Positions 35,813 through 47,258 of a DNA stretch of 64,000 nt are shown here, piece by piece. Numbering within the stretch: the stretch's first letter is position 1; each line of letters opens with the position of its first letter. The translations under genes and the position numbers were made by a program. The notes beneath the pieces are model-generated. The model was not told the origin of the DNA and made no database searches. It was given only the letters and a program-made list of their open reading frames with translations. The stretch is from Sodiomyces alkalinus F11 (Eukaryota > Ascomycota > Sordariomycetes > Glomerellales > Plectosphaerellaceae): the NCBI RefSeq assembly GCF_003711515.1, contig NW_021167085.1, positions 2,314,838 through 2,378,837 on the forward strand. Direction: 5' to 3'.

Positions 35813-36199
35813 TACCCCTTAATTATTACGCTGTGATTAGCGGAACGATTACTTAGCCTATCCTTAACCTAGCCTTGTTTTTAACCTTAAAATAGCCTTA
35901 AAGGGTCGTGTGATACCCTTAATATCGAGTTAAAAGGCAGGAATAAAAGCTGTAAAATAGTAAAGAATAATAATAATAGTAGTAAATACTAAAGGAAAAG
36001 TGCTATTAATAGCAGTAGTAAATAGGTGATAGTGGGGCCTTCCGTAGATAAATTAAAGGCGTTATACCGGCGTTTTAGAGCTTTTGGATCTTCCCTCTTA
36101 TAACCCTCGTTCCGTTATTTTTTAAGGATTTTTTAACAATTTTAATCTAAAATTTCCAAATTTTTCCTTTTAATAGTAACAGAAATAATAATAATAGCG

Positions 36200-37180
36200 A
36201 TATAGTAAGTATCGGAGCTTTATTTTTAGTAGCGCGTGCTAACTAGTAGCGTTATTTAGGCTCCCCTTACCCTCTCGGCTATCACCCGTGCCGCGGTAGC
36301 TAAGAAAGCCTCGGCTAATAGTATAAAAAAGACTAAGGGTAAAGCCGGCACTAAGAAGGGTGCTTCTATAAGTTATTTCCGAGCGTTAGTCTATAATATC
36401 TCTGCTCTATTCTAAGCTAACTCCTTAGAAGACTACTAAGGGCAGTAATAATAATAATAAGGATACCAAGGATAATTTTATTCCGGTTCTATTTAATCCG
36501 CCCTGCCTAAAATACGTAAAGGGTATTTATTCGGGGAAACAGCGCTTATTTAATTACTATATTTCCGTTCCTAGCCGCTCTTATCGCTACTAAAAGTATA
36601 AGGATAGAAACTATATATACCACCCTCTATAAGTTCTTACCCCCTATCTAAGGCGCTTTACGATCGTGATTCTATACTTTATTTCGTATTAGCTTAAAGA
36701 TATATACGCTATTAAGCTTTACGACCGCTAACCTATACTTATAGTTTTACTAGCCTTATATCTTTAGTTAAAATTCTTTTTAACTATATTATAGTCCGTA
36801 AGATTAATAAGGACTCTAACGACGACGATAAAAAGGTACGTTTTTCGCTTTATTTTTAAAGTTAAATACTCTAACTAACTGGTTTCGCGTAGTTCTTCGC
36901 TAAGCTTAAGTAAACGGTGAAGTTTATAATTAAACTAATAGAAGACGACGATAACGAGAAGTTCTTTAAGGAGGAGGAGCTTAAGGGAGCTTCTAACTAA
37001 GGTCCTAGTACGCTGACTACCACCTCTACCTCTTAGCTTACGGGGGTTATAATAGATATTCTACGGGAAAATAGTTTTATTATTACTCCTCCCGCTAAAG
37101 GAAATAGCGTAAATATTACATAGGACGGTGCTTAGGATAGTATTAACGGAGCTTAGTAAATTATCTAGTATACTCGTTTT
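36200..37180 (+). pseudogene. Decayed extra reading frame antisense to the copia genes
   Basis: On the + strand the interval between the RNase H remains and the LTR reads as protein-like sequence broken mainly by TAA/TAG codons that RIP would make from CAA/CAG. Visible pieces are a Lys-rich segment (AVAKKASANSIKKTKGKAG, about 36294-36350), a segment near 36500-36650 with many Tyr in Cys-like spacing (TGC/TGT become TAC/TAT under RIP), and an acidic segment (KLIEDDDNEKFFKEEELKG, about 36930-36990). The opposite orientation to gag-pol suggests an additional antisense ORF carried by the element, or a captured host gene. Identity is unknown; limits are approximate. Confidence 0.5.
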
Positions 37181-37449
37181 TATATTTTGGGTTTTGCTTT
37201 TAGGTTTTAGTATAGTGTTTTAGTATTATAATAACAAGATACCTTTTTTTACTGAATTAATTATGCCGCCGGTGTGCGGTGCGCCTAGAGCGCAGGATTT
37301 TCGACCTTAACTGCTTCTTTCTACCCCCTCCGTGCACTGATTATATTAAGATATACTCGGAAGTTCTTAAATTTTTATCGTGGAAGTGCTTTTATTAATC
37401 TATCTGCTAGTATTAAATTCGCAGTAAGATATACGACTCTGAATAATTC

Positions 37450-38600
37450 TTTTACGTTCTTTTACCTTACCTAAAAGCGCTATATATCTATATAGCAAAG
37501 CCTAGTCTTAATCCTAAAGCTATCGTCGACTATTAGGCGTATCGTTTATATATTATCGTAGTGGATATCCTAAGGAGATTCTGGATTAAAGCGTATTTCG
37601 ACGAAAAGACGCTTTAAACCTATTATTTCCTTCGCTACTTACTCTAAAACGAGTAGCTTTACTTCGGTTATAAACGTTATTACCGTTACTTATCTTATTA
37701 CTTTCTATATATCTAATCCACTAAATAGACTAATAAGGTAACCCTATAAAGATCTTTATATATCTAAATCGTCTATAAAAGAGGCGTCGCTTACGATAAC
37801 TATCGCTTATAAACTAATACTCGATCTGTACTAAATCGAGAGGTCCTTTATTATAAATAAATAGCGGATAGCTTAGTCTACCGCCTTATAGTGCTCGGGA
37901 GAGGGGTTTCTAAGAAAGCGGGAGAGGATAAAGGCGGCGAATACTATATTAGGATGTATTATAACTACTATATAAAGCATTAATCCGACCTTTTCTTAAT
38001 AAGATTTAATCTTTTAAGCGGTGGCTTCGTCTTCTCTCTTCCGGTATTCTATAACGGGAATAGGGATTACTAGGTAGGTATTTCGAGCGTCTAATTTAAA
38101 CCTAGCTATAATCTTTTCGATATATAAGTCGTGGGAGAGGAAAACCTTATATTAAGGGCGATCTTAAGTGATCTTAATACCTAAAAACTAATCGGCTTCC
38201 CTTTTTTCCGATACCTCGAACCTTATTTTAATCCCTTCGATAATCCTAAGGCCGTTTATAGTATTATCTTTATAAAATAACACTAGAATATCGTTTATAA
38301 AGAAGATAACGAATACGTCTTAAGCCTTAGTGTAGAATAAGCACAGTTCTTCCTTACTAGCCTTTATCCCTAAGTCTATTAGGGTAGCCGCGAAGGTCTA
38401 GAACTATAGTCTAGGCGAGTCGCGTAGTCTATATAATACTTTATTAAGCTCTAAGCACTTATCGAGCTACTTAAATCTATCGGGAAGTTCGTATATAACG
38501 GGCGTTCCTATTTTACTCCTCTAGGCGTTAACGAAGGCGTTAACGATATTAAGTTACTTAATCTCTAGATTAAACTAAGTAGCTAGGGCTATAATAATAC
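37450..38600 (-). pseudogene. Copia reverse transcriptase and RNase H remains
   Basis: Minus-strand translation gives AFVNAWRSKIGTPVIYELPD, later VFVIFFINDILVLFY (position of the YVDDIL catalytic motif, with one catalytic Asp apparently changed to Asn), then FLGIKI. RNase H-like pieces follow, including a SDASFIDDLD segment, GYLISLF and STTEAEVLAL. These are the standard signposts of Ty1/copia pol. Stops interrupt at Trp/Gln positions, as RIP would produce. Confidence 0.85.
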
Positions 38601-40149
38601 GAAAAGATCGTATAGCGAGCGTTACTATATAGGTTCCCTTAATCATTAAGCTCTCCTATAAGTCCCCTTAAATATATAAGCGTGCCTTATATCGTTCGAG
38701 ATATCCGTCTTAGTTAAACTTATAGATAAAAACCCACTTTAACGGAAAAGGCTTTAACTTCGCCTCTAAGCGCTTAATTTCTCTCTATATACGCTTCTTC
38801 ATTAGCTTATTTACCTCCTTCTACGCGGCTTCCTTAAACCGTTTACGTATCGGGTAGTTAGTAAGCTCCCGCTAATACCTTAATATAGCCTTTAGGTGGT
38901 CGCGATAAATCCTGCCGTTAATTAAGCGCTTCGGTAACGTTATAGCCTCTCTTTTAGTATTCGAACGGGTATTTATTTTAGTATCGGCTACTCCGAGGAT
39001 TATTAAATTAAAGGTTAGAAGCCCTTTTAGCCCGTCCTAGCACTCTTTTTTTTAATTAGATAAGAAAAAGGTATAAGTTAAAGGTATATCTGGCTCTGCC
39101 TAATATATCTATAGATTAATCCGAATAGTCTTTCCTTAAGCACGGTGATCGGTGATTCTTACGCTAGCGCGCGTTACTTCCTTTACTAGTATACTCTTTT
39201 TCCTTTAGTGGGCGGTTACTTTAGGAATCGGTCGGATAGGTGGTTTAGATCCGGATGCTATAGTACGGCTAGTGCCGTGGTGCGAATTAGGGGTAGCTAG
39301 TCCTTATACTATCGCCTACGCACTCCTTTCTATAGTTAAAATCGTCGAAGTATCCGTATTAAGCTCTAGTATATATAATGCTAGCGTGTCGGTTACGGTA
39401 TCTTCTTAGGTGGCCGCTCCGTTATCTTATTAGTCGGAAGAATTATTAATTAAGAGTTCCTCCGAAGACTACGGCTCTACGCTTATAACCTAAAGATTCC
39501 TGCTCTAAGCATTAGGTATTACGTATAGGGTTTAAAGTCCTGTTACGGGCGGTTCGGGTATACTAGGTACATCTATATCTAGTAGTGGGGAAGAAGCGTT
39601 TATTTATACCTCTACTACTCCTACCCCCGAGTTTAAACCCGTGGACTATACTTATTCTCTAAAAGGTACACTATTAATTAATCTACCCGGAGGATAGGCC
39701 TATAGGATAAAGTCGTTATCTTTATCTTCTTATATTTCGTAAGTTATGAGCTAGTTCTCGCCTTAGGCTCCGGGATCTATTCTGCTTCTTCGAGCTATAG
39801 TTTATAAAATAGCTACTCGTTAAACTATATATTACGCGTTATAATAACCTTCTAAAGCTATAGAATATATACTCGGTAACTATTATAGGTAATATAACCT
39901 ATAAGATACTTAATATATCCCCTTAGTTAAACCTTATATAGTTTCCTATTCCTCTTAGCCTCCGTATCCCTCGCTATTAGGTAGGCGCGGTAGCCGTAGG
40001 TATAAATACTACTCTAATTAAGGCGTAGGTTGGCTATATACTCTTTTACCGGAATCGGCGTATTATCTCTAAACTATAAGTTAAGGATTTCTACTAAGGA
40101 TTTCTATCCGTATTATTATAAGGGACTTATATTATATAATAACGCTACC

Positions 40150-40900
40150 GTTCTAGTACTCTCTAGCTATTTATCTAGTGGAATTCCTGCTCCGTTAAGT
40201 ATAGTATTAGACTTTATAATAATTAGTTAACCGGCTCTTTCGCTGCCTCTATTCGGTTTATAGGTATAGGGCTATATAATTTCTGTATCGATCCCTTAAC
40301 TACTCGCCTATAGCTAGGTTATTAAATCCCCTGCTAGGTTAATAATTAAGGGCTCGTTATCACTATATATCTTATAAATATATAAAGTAAACTACCGGTT
40401 AACCTATTGTTCGAAGGCTTATAGCACGTTATAAATCGTAACGCTGTTTTTCGAAGCTAAAGGCAGCACGTAGATCTAGTCACTGTATTCGTCCTTTATT
40501 ATAAGAAGATATCGTATACCGTTATAGCTCTTAGGTAGCTCTTAAAGATCCTAATAAATACGCTAAAACGGTCGTGGGGAGTAGTGTTCTAACGTGTGTC
40601 GAGATATAACTTAACGTGCCTAGGTTCGGGAGTATATCTTATAGTCTATCCGCTTAGTTCCCTTTATTAACACGTTCCTAGCGTTACGAACTAATACTCG
40701 TAGAGCGCTTAGTCTAAGATAGCCTACTCTTAAGTGCTATAACTATTCTTCGTCGACTCGTGGACGCGGAGGGTCGCGGGAAGGTCGGTAATATCGGTAA
40801 GCTCTTATTAGTCGATCGACTACTATAACTAGTATATATTAATAGTCGTAATTAATCGGAATAACACCACATAGTATCGATTAGAATAACAAATAAAAAG
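40150..40900 (-). pseudogene. Copia integrase remains
   Basis: Minus-strand translation contains KDEYSD, then IYVLPLASKNSV and later a YSDNEP motif, corresponding to the D...D part of the DDE integrase core (SDNG/E motif). TAG stops replace expected Trp codons after EYSD and after FEQ. The limits are approximate. Confidence 0.8.
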
Positions 40901-42680
40901 AAGAAGATAAAATTAGCTTATACTAAAGGATAGTTATATTAAAGCGTCGAAGCAGCTTTAATAAGACCACGCTCTTCTCCGCTATTCTAAAGCGTAATAA
41001 GTAGTTATATCCCGAATACTAGATCCTAACCTTATATAATAGAGCTTCCGATATAATATTCGTGTGAAATCGCTCTATAACGACTATATTATTAAGCTCT
41101 AAGTTAGCTTTCGGAGCACCTAAAGGTCTATTAAGGATTCCCTTAAGAAGCCGTTTACCTTTACTAATAATCGGAAAGTCGGTTATACCAGATTTAATAG
41201 ATCCCTTTATAGGAATAAAGGAACCTAGAATAAGCAGGTCGATTAAGTTAATAAAGTGAGTTACGCCGTAATTATTAAGAAGAGTGCTTTATAAGAGCGG
41301 GTAAGGGCTTAGTCGGAGCGCGGTATAAATCCTAGGGACCTTTTCTATAGTATAGATAAGGGCGGGATCTAGGATAGTTATAATAACCTTCCTAGGATAC
41401 CTATCTTTACCCTTACTACTACCGCTCTTTAAGCTTTCCTATCCCTTTTTCGATAGTTTTTCGCGTAAGCTCTTTTACTTTAGGAGCTTAATCTCCTTCC
41501 GTATCTCCTTATACTACTTATTATTATTATAGGTGTTAGATCTCTACTTATATTTTCCGGTTGGAGTGTACTCTAGCTTATTATAGTGCTCTGGCTTTTA
41601 AGTATACTCGCGTTAATAAGGGTAATTAGTGCTCTTCTTCTTAGGCTTCTTTCTGCCTTTATTATTATCTAAGCGGTCTCCTAGGGTCGCGTAAACGCCG
41701 TGGCGCGTTTTATCTGTGGTTAAAGCACTTATAATAGCGTTAAACTCGCGGCCGTATATTAGAAGATCGGAAATCTCGTCGCCGCGGACCTTTTTTATTA
41801 TTAGCTCCTAAAGCTTAGTTTCTGCCTAAATAGGCGTAAACTTCTATCTAACTACTATAAGGAAGTTCCGAATAGTAGTGGGTCCTTTAATCTCGGCTAC
41901 CTTTTACTAATATACGCGTTTAATAAGGGTATTCTACTCCGTATACTATATAGCCACTTTAGTATTAGCTCGATAAGCGTCTTATAGATACTTTTTATAT
42001 ACTCGTCTTATCTCTTCCTTCGTGTGAATACTACTTAGAGCGAAGCTACTCTTAAGTTCTTTTATTATATAGCGTAACTTAAAGTGTCTATTTTATTTTT
42101 CCTTATCGTAGCCGGGATATCTCTTAATAGCTTCTTCGATAGCCTATTAATAAGTAGAGGTCTCCACAGTGGTTTTAAGTAGTTAATTAGCCTTATCGAG
42201 CGCCTTAATAAGGCGACCGAGCTTTTAATTCTAGGCTATAGTCTACTGGTTCTTAATTTCGGCGAGGCGTATAAGCTCCTACGTTAAGGGTATAATAGTA
42301 TCGTCGCCCTCGCCTTAGGAATACTATTCGCGTAGTTAATCCAGGGATTTAGGTATAATATACTTAGGACGGTTATCTAGCTAATCCTTTTAGCTAGGAT
42401 TAAGTAATGCCTAAACCTTTATCCTTTATATATACGACTAGATATAGAAGATTTAATCGGCCTATTACCGCGTGGATTTAAGGCGCGGGATACCGAGCGC
42501 TTTAACCGTAATCTCGAGCTTATTCGATATAGTATCGAGTAAGGGTTTAGCGAATAAGAGCTTATTATTAGGAGAGAGAGCGTAGGAGGGCTCCGTAATA
42601 CTATAAAAGTATATAAAAATAAACGTAGATAATAGATTAGCAGGAAGTTACTAGTTACTACTACTACCCGGGCTTATAAC

Positions 42681-42876
42681 TATTAAATTAACGGGAGCGT
42701 GCTTATAGGGAGCGTTAATTCAGGAAATATATAATTATATTATCTATAAAAGAGAAAGAAAAAGGGGGCGAGTATATATATCCTAAATATATCTACCACC
42801 TTCTAAGCAAGGATAGTAGGGCACCTCTAACTAATAGGAGAGCACCATACCGTGGCTCACGTGATAGAATATAACA
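42681..42876 (-). repeat. LTR (5' LTR with respect to the minus coding strand), 196 bp
   Basis: It begins TATTAAATTAAC, the RIP-altered form of TGTTGAATTGAC, and ends ATAACA. It is the same length as the other LTR and flanked on the right by the AACCC duplication. Confidence 0.92.
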
Positions 42877-42881
42877 AACCC
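42877..42881. repeat. Target-site duplication AACCC (right copy)
   Basis: Second copy of the 5 bp duplication found at 35612-35616. Confidence 0.9.
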
Positions 42882-43225
42882 GGAGGCCAGGGAGGCCAGT
42901 CACTAAAACCGGCAATAAGATGAACCAGAAGAGCGTGGGTAGTGCTACTGTCCAGTCGACAGCATCCGCCTTACAACCGCCAGGTCGGCCTCGGGCTCAC
43001 GAAGGTATCTGGGTCCAGGGCACGGGAGCAGCTATCACCGACCCAAACACCCTCTCGGGCCTCTCCACCACTTCCCAGACGAAGACGATATCGCGGGTCG
43101 GTCGAAACTACTTAGAGCATCTTGCGCATTTCCACCACTTGTTCCCTCGAAAAGCGGTTTTATTGGACTCCGCGACGTCGTCGTGCCCATGGCCGCAGTG
43201 GCTCCACATTGTGATGTTCCAGTAG
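42877..43225 (+). pseudogene. 3' fragment of the interrupted Zn2Cys6 regulator gene
   Basis: The codon frame entering from the left fragment continues here as GGQGGQSLK, then needs a one-base shift in the A-run at about 42905 to enter a longer frame (TGNKMNQKSVG ... to stop at 43223-43225). That frame includes YLEHLAHFHHLFP, which resembles the helical start of the fungal regulatory middle domain. No long continuation is seen after 43225, so the gene is also decayed downstream. Assignment rests on position and frame, not on strong motifs. Confidence 0.55.
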
Positions 43226-43679
43226 AACTTCATGTCCTCACAGTCGGGACCTAAAAGAATACCAGAACCTGCGGCTGGCCGAGGAACACCAAAGACGAAC
43301 TATTTGAACTAGAAAGAGGCTTTTCATCGCAATGCCGCAAGATTGTTCACAGTAGCCGGTGTCGGGCCCGTCCGGACCCGGGATCTCGGGAAGTGGAGTC
43401 GGCAGTTTTCCTCCTTCACCCCGCCCGCCTCAAGAGGTTGGTTGCCCCACGTCGGGCCACACCGCGGCTTGACGCAGAATGCTTCGTCCGTCGTCCCATT
43501 AAAAGCCCATCGCGGAAACCATAGAAGATAAATTTGATCACCAGTAATTCCTCCAGTCCTTTGCAGACTCCGAACTTCAATTCTTCAAATTCACTTTTTC
43601 GGACTTTGTCTCCGCCAAGACCCTCGAGTCACCACGCCACCATCTCAATCAAACACTTTCACCCACCAGTGTCCCCATC
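43226..43679. other. Intergenic region and leader of the AhpD-like gene
   Basis: The first part may contain further decayed regulator sequence. The last 150 bp are C/T-rich and look like a transcribed leader. No separate gene is seen. Confidence 0.5.
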
Positions 43680-44417
43680 ATGCGTCTCCCTTACGTCCCC
43701 AACCCGCCCCAGACGGCCAACGAAGAAGAAGCCGCCGTCGTCTCCCGCATCGCCGCCCGCCGGGCCCCGCGACCCCTCCAAGCCCTAGACCTGACCCTGC
43801 TGCACTCCCCGCCCGTGGCGGACGGGTGGAACTCCTTCCTCGGCGCCGTGCGCACCCGCACCACCATCCCCGCCGACCTGCGCGAGCTCGCCATCTCCCG
43901 CGTCGCCGTGATCAACCGGGCCTGGTACGAGTGGATGCACCACGCGCCGCTCGCCGTCGCCGCCGGCGTGAGCCAGGCGGCCATGGACTGGCTGAAGACG
44001 CAGGCCGGCGACCTGGCCGGCCTGGAGGACGGGCCTAAGGTTTTCGACGAGAGGCAGTGGGCCGTCTTGCTCTTGACCGATGAGATGACGAGCAAGGTTC
44101 ATGTCGCGGACGAGACGTTCGCCAAGGTGAAGGCGCTGTTTAATGATAGGGAGGTGGTCGAGATTGTGACGACGGTAAAAGTCCCCCTGATTCCCTGCCA
44201 AGTCTGTTCGTTCGGCCGTTAATCGTTGAGGGGAAAAAAATTCAAAATCTTCAACAGGTCGCATGCTACAACTGCGTAAGCCGGTTCCTCGTTGCATTGG
44301 ACGGTGAGTCAAACAAGTCTTTTGCTGTATTTCCATCTAAGCTTTCCTTCCTAATTGCTCGGGGCTACAGTGGGAGAGAGGAATGGTACCGACCCAGACG
44401 CACCAGGCGTGCATTGA
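43680..44417 (+). CDS. AhpD/carboxymuconolactone decarboxylase-like protein, 195 aa
   Basis: Exons 43680-44174, 44258-44303 and 44371-44417 give 196 codons including the stop; introns are 83 and 67 bp. The all-helical CMD/AhpD fold is suggested by the segment DLRELAISRVAVINRAWYEWMHHAPLA with the usual REL(A/T)I and the Trp-x-His-His sequence, followed by a helical stretch. The final segment VACYNCVSRFLVALDV carries a Cys-x2-Cys pair. Family members are lactone decarboxylases or peroxidase-linked disulfide proteins. The present arrangement does not tell which, and in AhpD the redox CxxC sits at a different place, in the helix before the His. The start is the first ATG after a pyrimidine-rich leader. 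Neighbours give no pathway context. Confidence 0.8.
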
Positions 44418-45064
44418 GTCGGATAAGAGGAAACAGACCACAAGTGGGCCAGAGTTCGGCCCATGACGTGACGGAATGAGGATTAATCATATTGAATTTG
44501 CGGGGACGTGAATGTCAGATGCTCTACTGTGCTGTTGCCACAGACGATCATGATCGTGGCAGCAATACAGAGGAAGTGTTGGGTAAGGGGAATATGGGCA
44601 ATGAAGTTCGGATGCGGCACAAAGGGAACAGGGTATTCGATGCTGTGACAAAAAGGGGGTATCCAGAAAGGGGCCGGGGGGAAATAACAACAAGGGAAAC
44701 AAATTCAGAATGTCTCTCGTTCACTCATACACATACACCTTATAAACGTCCCAAACCCACTGCAGGCCGTTTCGGAGCGACCTCCATTCCAGCCAATATG
44801 AAGTCCCCGCGTAGATTGTCGTCTTAATGCCATGCTAGAGGGCGCGCGCCCGCTCTTCGTATTCCCCTTCGTAACGGTAGGCAATGTGTCGTAAAGCAAG
44901 AGGCAGAATTATCGTGATTCGAGGGCTCGTGAAATGCATCACATCGTGAAATGGGGAGGGGGGGAAAAAGAAGAAAAAGAAAAACGAAAAAAGAAGAAAA
45001 AAAAAATGGCGTCAAATGCAAGTGCCGTCATGAAATGGTGTAGCCGAGGCTCAGGCAGCTCGTC
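44418..45064. other. Convergent intergenic region
   Basis: It contains the 3' flanks of two convergent genes and an A/G-rich tract at 44955-45006. No gene is seen. Confidence 0.6.
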
Positions 45065-45994
45065 CTAAGGAAGTCGGCTCAATGCCAACTCCTGATCGAT
45101 AGACCTCTCAATCGAGGCATGCCTCGCCTTCAGTTTGGGGCTCTTTTGCAGCTCGTCCACCACTCCCGCCCAGCCCGCGCGATGGCCGGGTCTCGTACCG
45201 GAGGAGTAGCCAATAGCTTGCGTCGTCAGCCTCCGCAGCGGCGGCTTCTGCTTGATCTCGTCCGTCATGGACCGCGACAACATGGCCGGGGTCGGCGCCG
45301 GGCTCGGGGTCTCGGGGATCTGCGAAGCGGCCGGGGCCGCCATTCCCATCCTGTCCATACGATCCTTTTCCTTTTCCCTGGCGTCCTTGGAAGACAGGTG
45401 CGGCGGCGTCGCCTGTTGCTGTTGCTTGTCTGCCGCCGTAGTGGCCCGCTCTGCTACGAGCCCGAGGTAGACGACGAGGAAACGCATGCGCATCATGTCC
45501 AGCCTCCGCATGCGCTCCTCCAGGTCTTTGCGTGTGACGGCCCATAATGCTCTCGCGGGGAACGTCAATTTCTTGGTCGTATCGGTCTTGTCGTTTTCGT
45601 CGGCATCGGCGTCGGCGTCGACATCGGCGTCGGTGTCGGCATTGGTATTGGCATTGGTATCGGCACCAGCATCACGGCTGTTGGGAACGAGAACAAGGAA
45701 CGAGTGGAGAGCTTCGCGCAGGTCGTCGCCGCCCCGCTGGATGTCGCGCAGTAGGTTGCTCAAGCGCACCTTGTCTTCGAGGCGAGGCACCTTCGTCAAA
45801 TGGCGGTCGTAGCTCTCGTTCTCCTCCACCGTCGCGTCAAGGGTTTCGAGGAGGAGGGCGACTTCACGGGGCGCAGCGAGGTAGGCAGTGGCGTGGGTGG
45901 TGAGGAGTTGTCCGAGGACGACGAGGGAGAGGGAAAAAGCGGTCAGGGCTAGGAGGATAGCCCATTGTTGAAGGGCCGCCTCGAGCTGCGCCAT
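45065..45994 (-). CDS. Uncharacterised membrane-anchored protein with Ala-Asp repeat, 309 aa
   Basis: A single open exon of 310 codons including the stop starts MAQLEAALQQWAILL. A hydrophobic helix lies near residues 10-35 (WAILLALTAFSLSLVVLGQLL), so the protein is probably a single-pass membrane protein. Residues about 46-100 are helical and charged. Residues about 110-137 form an Asn/Asp/Ala/Thr repeat (dinucleotide-like alternation of D and A) coded by a GTCGGCATCGGC-type microsatellite at 45595-45670. A second helical part near 150-185 contains RMRRLDMMRMRFLVVYLGLV. The tail is Gln, Pro and Lys rich. I do not recognise a family. Codon use and the uninterrupted length support a real gene. 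Confidence 0.7.
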   Translation of the reverse strand: MAQLEAALQQWAILLALTAFSLSLVVLGQLLTTHATAYLAAPREVALLLETLDATVEENESYDRHLTKVPRLEDKVRLSNLLRDIQRGGDDLREALHSFLVLVPNSRDAGADTNANTNADTDADVDADADADENDKTDTTKKLTFPARALWAVTRKDLEERMRRLDMMRMRFLVVYLGLVAERATTAADKQQQQATPPHLSSKDAREKEKDRMDRMGMAAPAASQIPETPSPAPTPAMLSRSMTDEIKQKPPLRRLTTQAIGYSSGTRPGHRAGWAGVVDELQKSPKLKARHASIERSIDQELALSRLP

Positions 45995-47258
45995 GACAGG
46001 AGCATAATAGAGGGCGGGTTGAAATTGAAAATAACGAAGGGGGGGNNNNNNNNNNAGGTGAAGATGATAAAACGTGCTGCTAGCGGGTTAGGGCTACGCG
46101 GGCCGAGGGATGATATCACGAGGGGACTGTGGTGGGAGGACGAAGTTGTTTGGTGTTTCGGAACGGAAAGCAATATGGGGGGAAAGGTGTGGGAGGGCTA
46201 GCCAATCTTACTTGGGCAGGCGGTCAAGCACGAATATTATAACTATAACGGTGGTGCGCAGAGTTACACCCATGACGGAAACGAAGGGGGGCGGGTTTGC
46301 AAAGCCCGGTGAACGGTGCGACATGCACTACATTTTTAACCCACTATTACTTGGTGCTTGACGTGAGTGATAAGACACTTTCCCATGACCTATTCAGTGC
46401 TTCTTTTCGTCAGTTTCCGTCGTCATTTTAACTGACAGAGGTCAGGGCTTGGGGCTCCAGATAAGCCCCTGTTCCTGCAGGACAAGCCTGAACCTGTCGA
46501 CGAACGGTTTCTTCGGCCTTCTTAATTAAGCCTGGCCTCGTTGCCTCGTTCCCTCGTTCTACCTCCGTCTCGGTGGTTCCAGAAAACGGACAGACAATAA
46601 AAGGAGGCTGGGGTGAGGGGTCGCGATCCGTTCTGTCCCTGAATATGCGAATTGCCCTACGGATCTCGTACCTCGAGCCGAACCACAACTTCCCACAACG
46701 CAAAACTTGATTTTTTTTTTCCTCCACTGGTAAGTTATTGGGCGACACTGGTGGTGGAGGGCAGGATAATGAAGTCATATGAGTTGTTGGTGGGAGGAGA
46801 GTCGATTTCATGGGTTCGATTTCGTTCTGTCACGAAATGGTGGGTGGGTAAATCGATGCATGTTGCAGCCACTTGGAAGACGATTTGGAGGACCTCTGTG
46901 AATAACCGTAGCAGGTAATTACCGTACGGATATCCATATGAATATCTGTTCCGTCTCTTTACCAGCACAAGAACAGCACATACCGGAATGCCTCAACCAA
47001 AGTCTTCGAGACTTCGAACATTGGGAGCACTGATTGCCAAGTAGGATTAAAACGCGTTTGAATTCTCTAGGTAAGTGGTGGATGGAAAATAAAGCGATCC
47101 CGACCTCCTAAAAATTCGTTAGGTATGCTCCATCGCCCCTCTCATTTATTTCCACCCAGGGTATCAGGTTAAGCAACGCCAAAAGTCACGCACCGCGGCA
47201 ATTCTTTCGCTTCCTCTGCTCATCATCCTTGCCGCTTGCTGTTCCGAAGATCTCATGT
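45995..47258. other. Intergenic region with an assembly gap
   Basis: It includes the promoter side of the Ala-Asp repeat protein gene and a run of 10 N at 46046-46055 beside a poly-G. Open frames are short and lack motifs. Its right end is the 3' flank of the CsbD-like gene. Confidence 0.6.
46046..46055. other. Assembly gap (10 N)
   Basis: Ten N characters directly after a G-run, about 50 bp upstream of the start codon at 45994; the true size is unknown. Confidence 0.99.

Larger units (their letters stand above)
35617..42876 (-). mobile_element. Ty1/copia LTR retrotransposon, 7,260 bp, RIP-inactivated
   Basis: Two 196 bp LTRs flank the element and a 5 bp target duplication flanks the LTRs. 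The coding strand is minus: integrase remains at 40.2-40.9 kb come before reverse transcriptase and RNase H at 38.6-37.5 kb, the order of copia elements (in gypsy elements integrase comes last). A purine-rich AAGGGGTA (minus strand, 35813-35820) abuts the LTR at 35812, as expected for the polypurine tract beside the 3' LTR. CA/TG dinucleotides are nearly absent, and the stop codons sit where Gln or Trp would be expected, the signature of RIP. No frame is functional. The interior beyond RNase H (36.2-37.2 kb) holds a further frame on the opposite strand. Confidence 0.93.
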
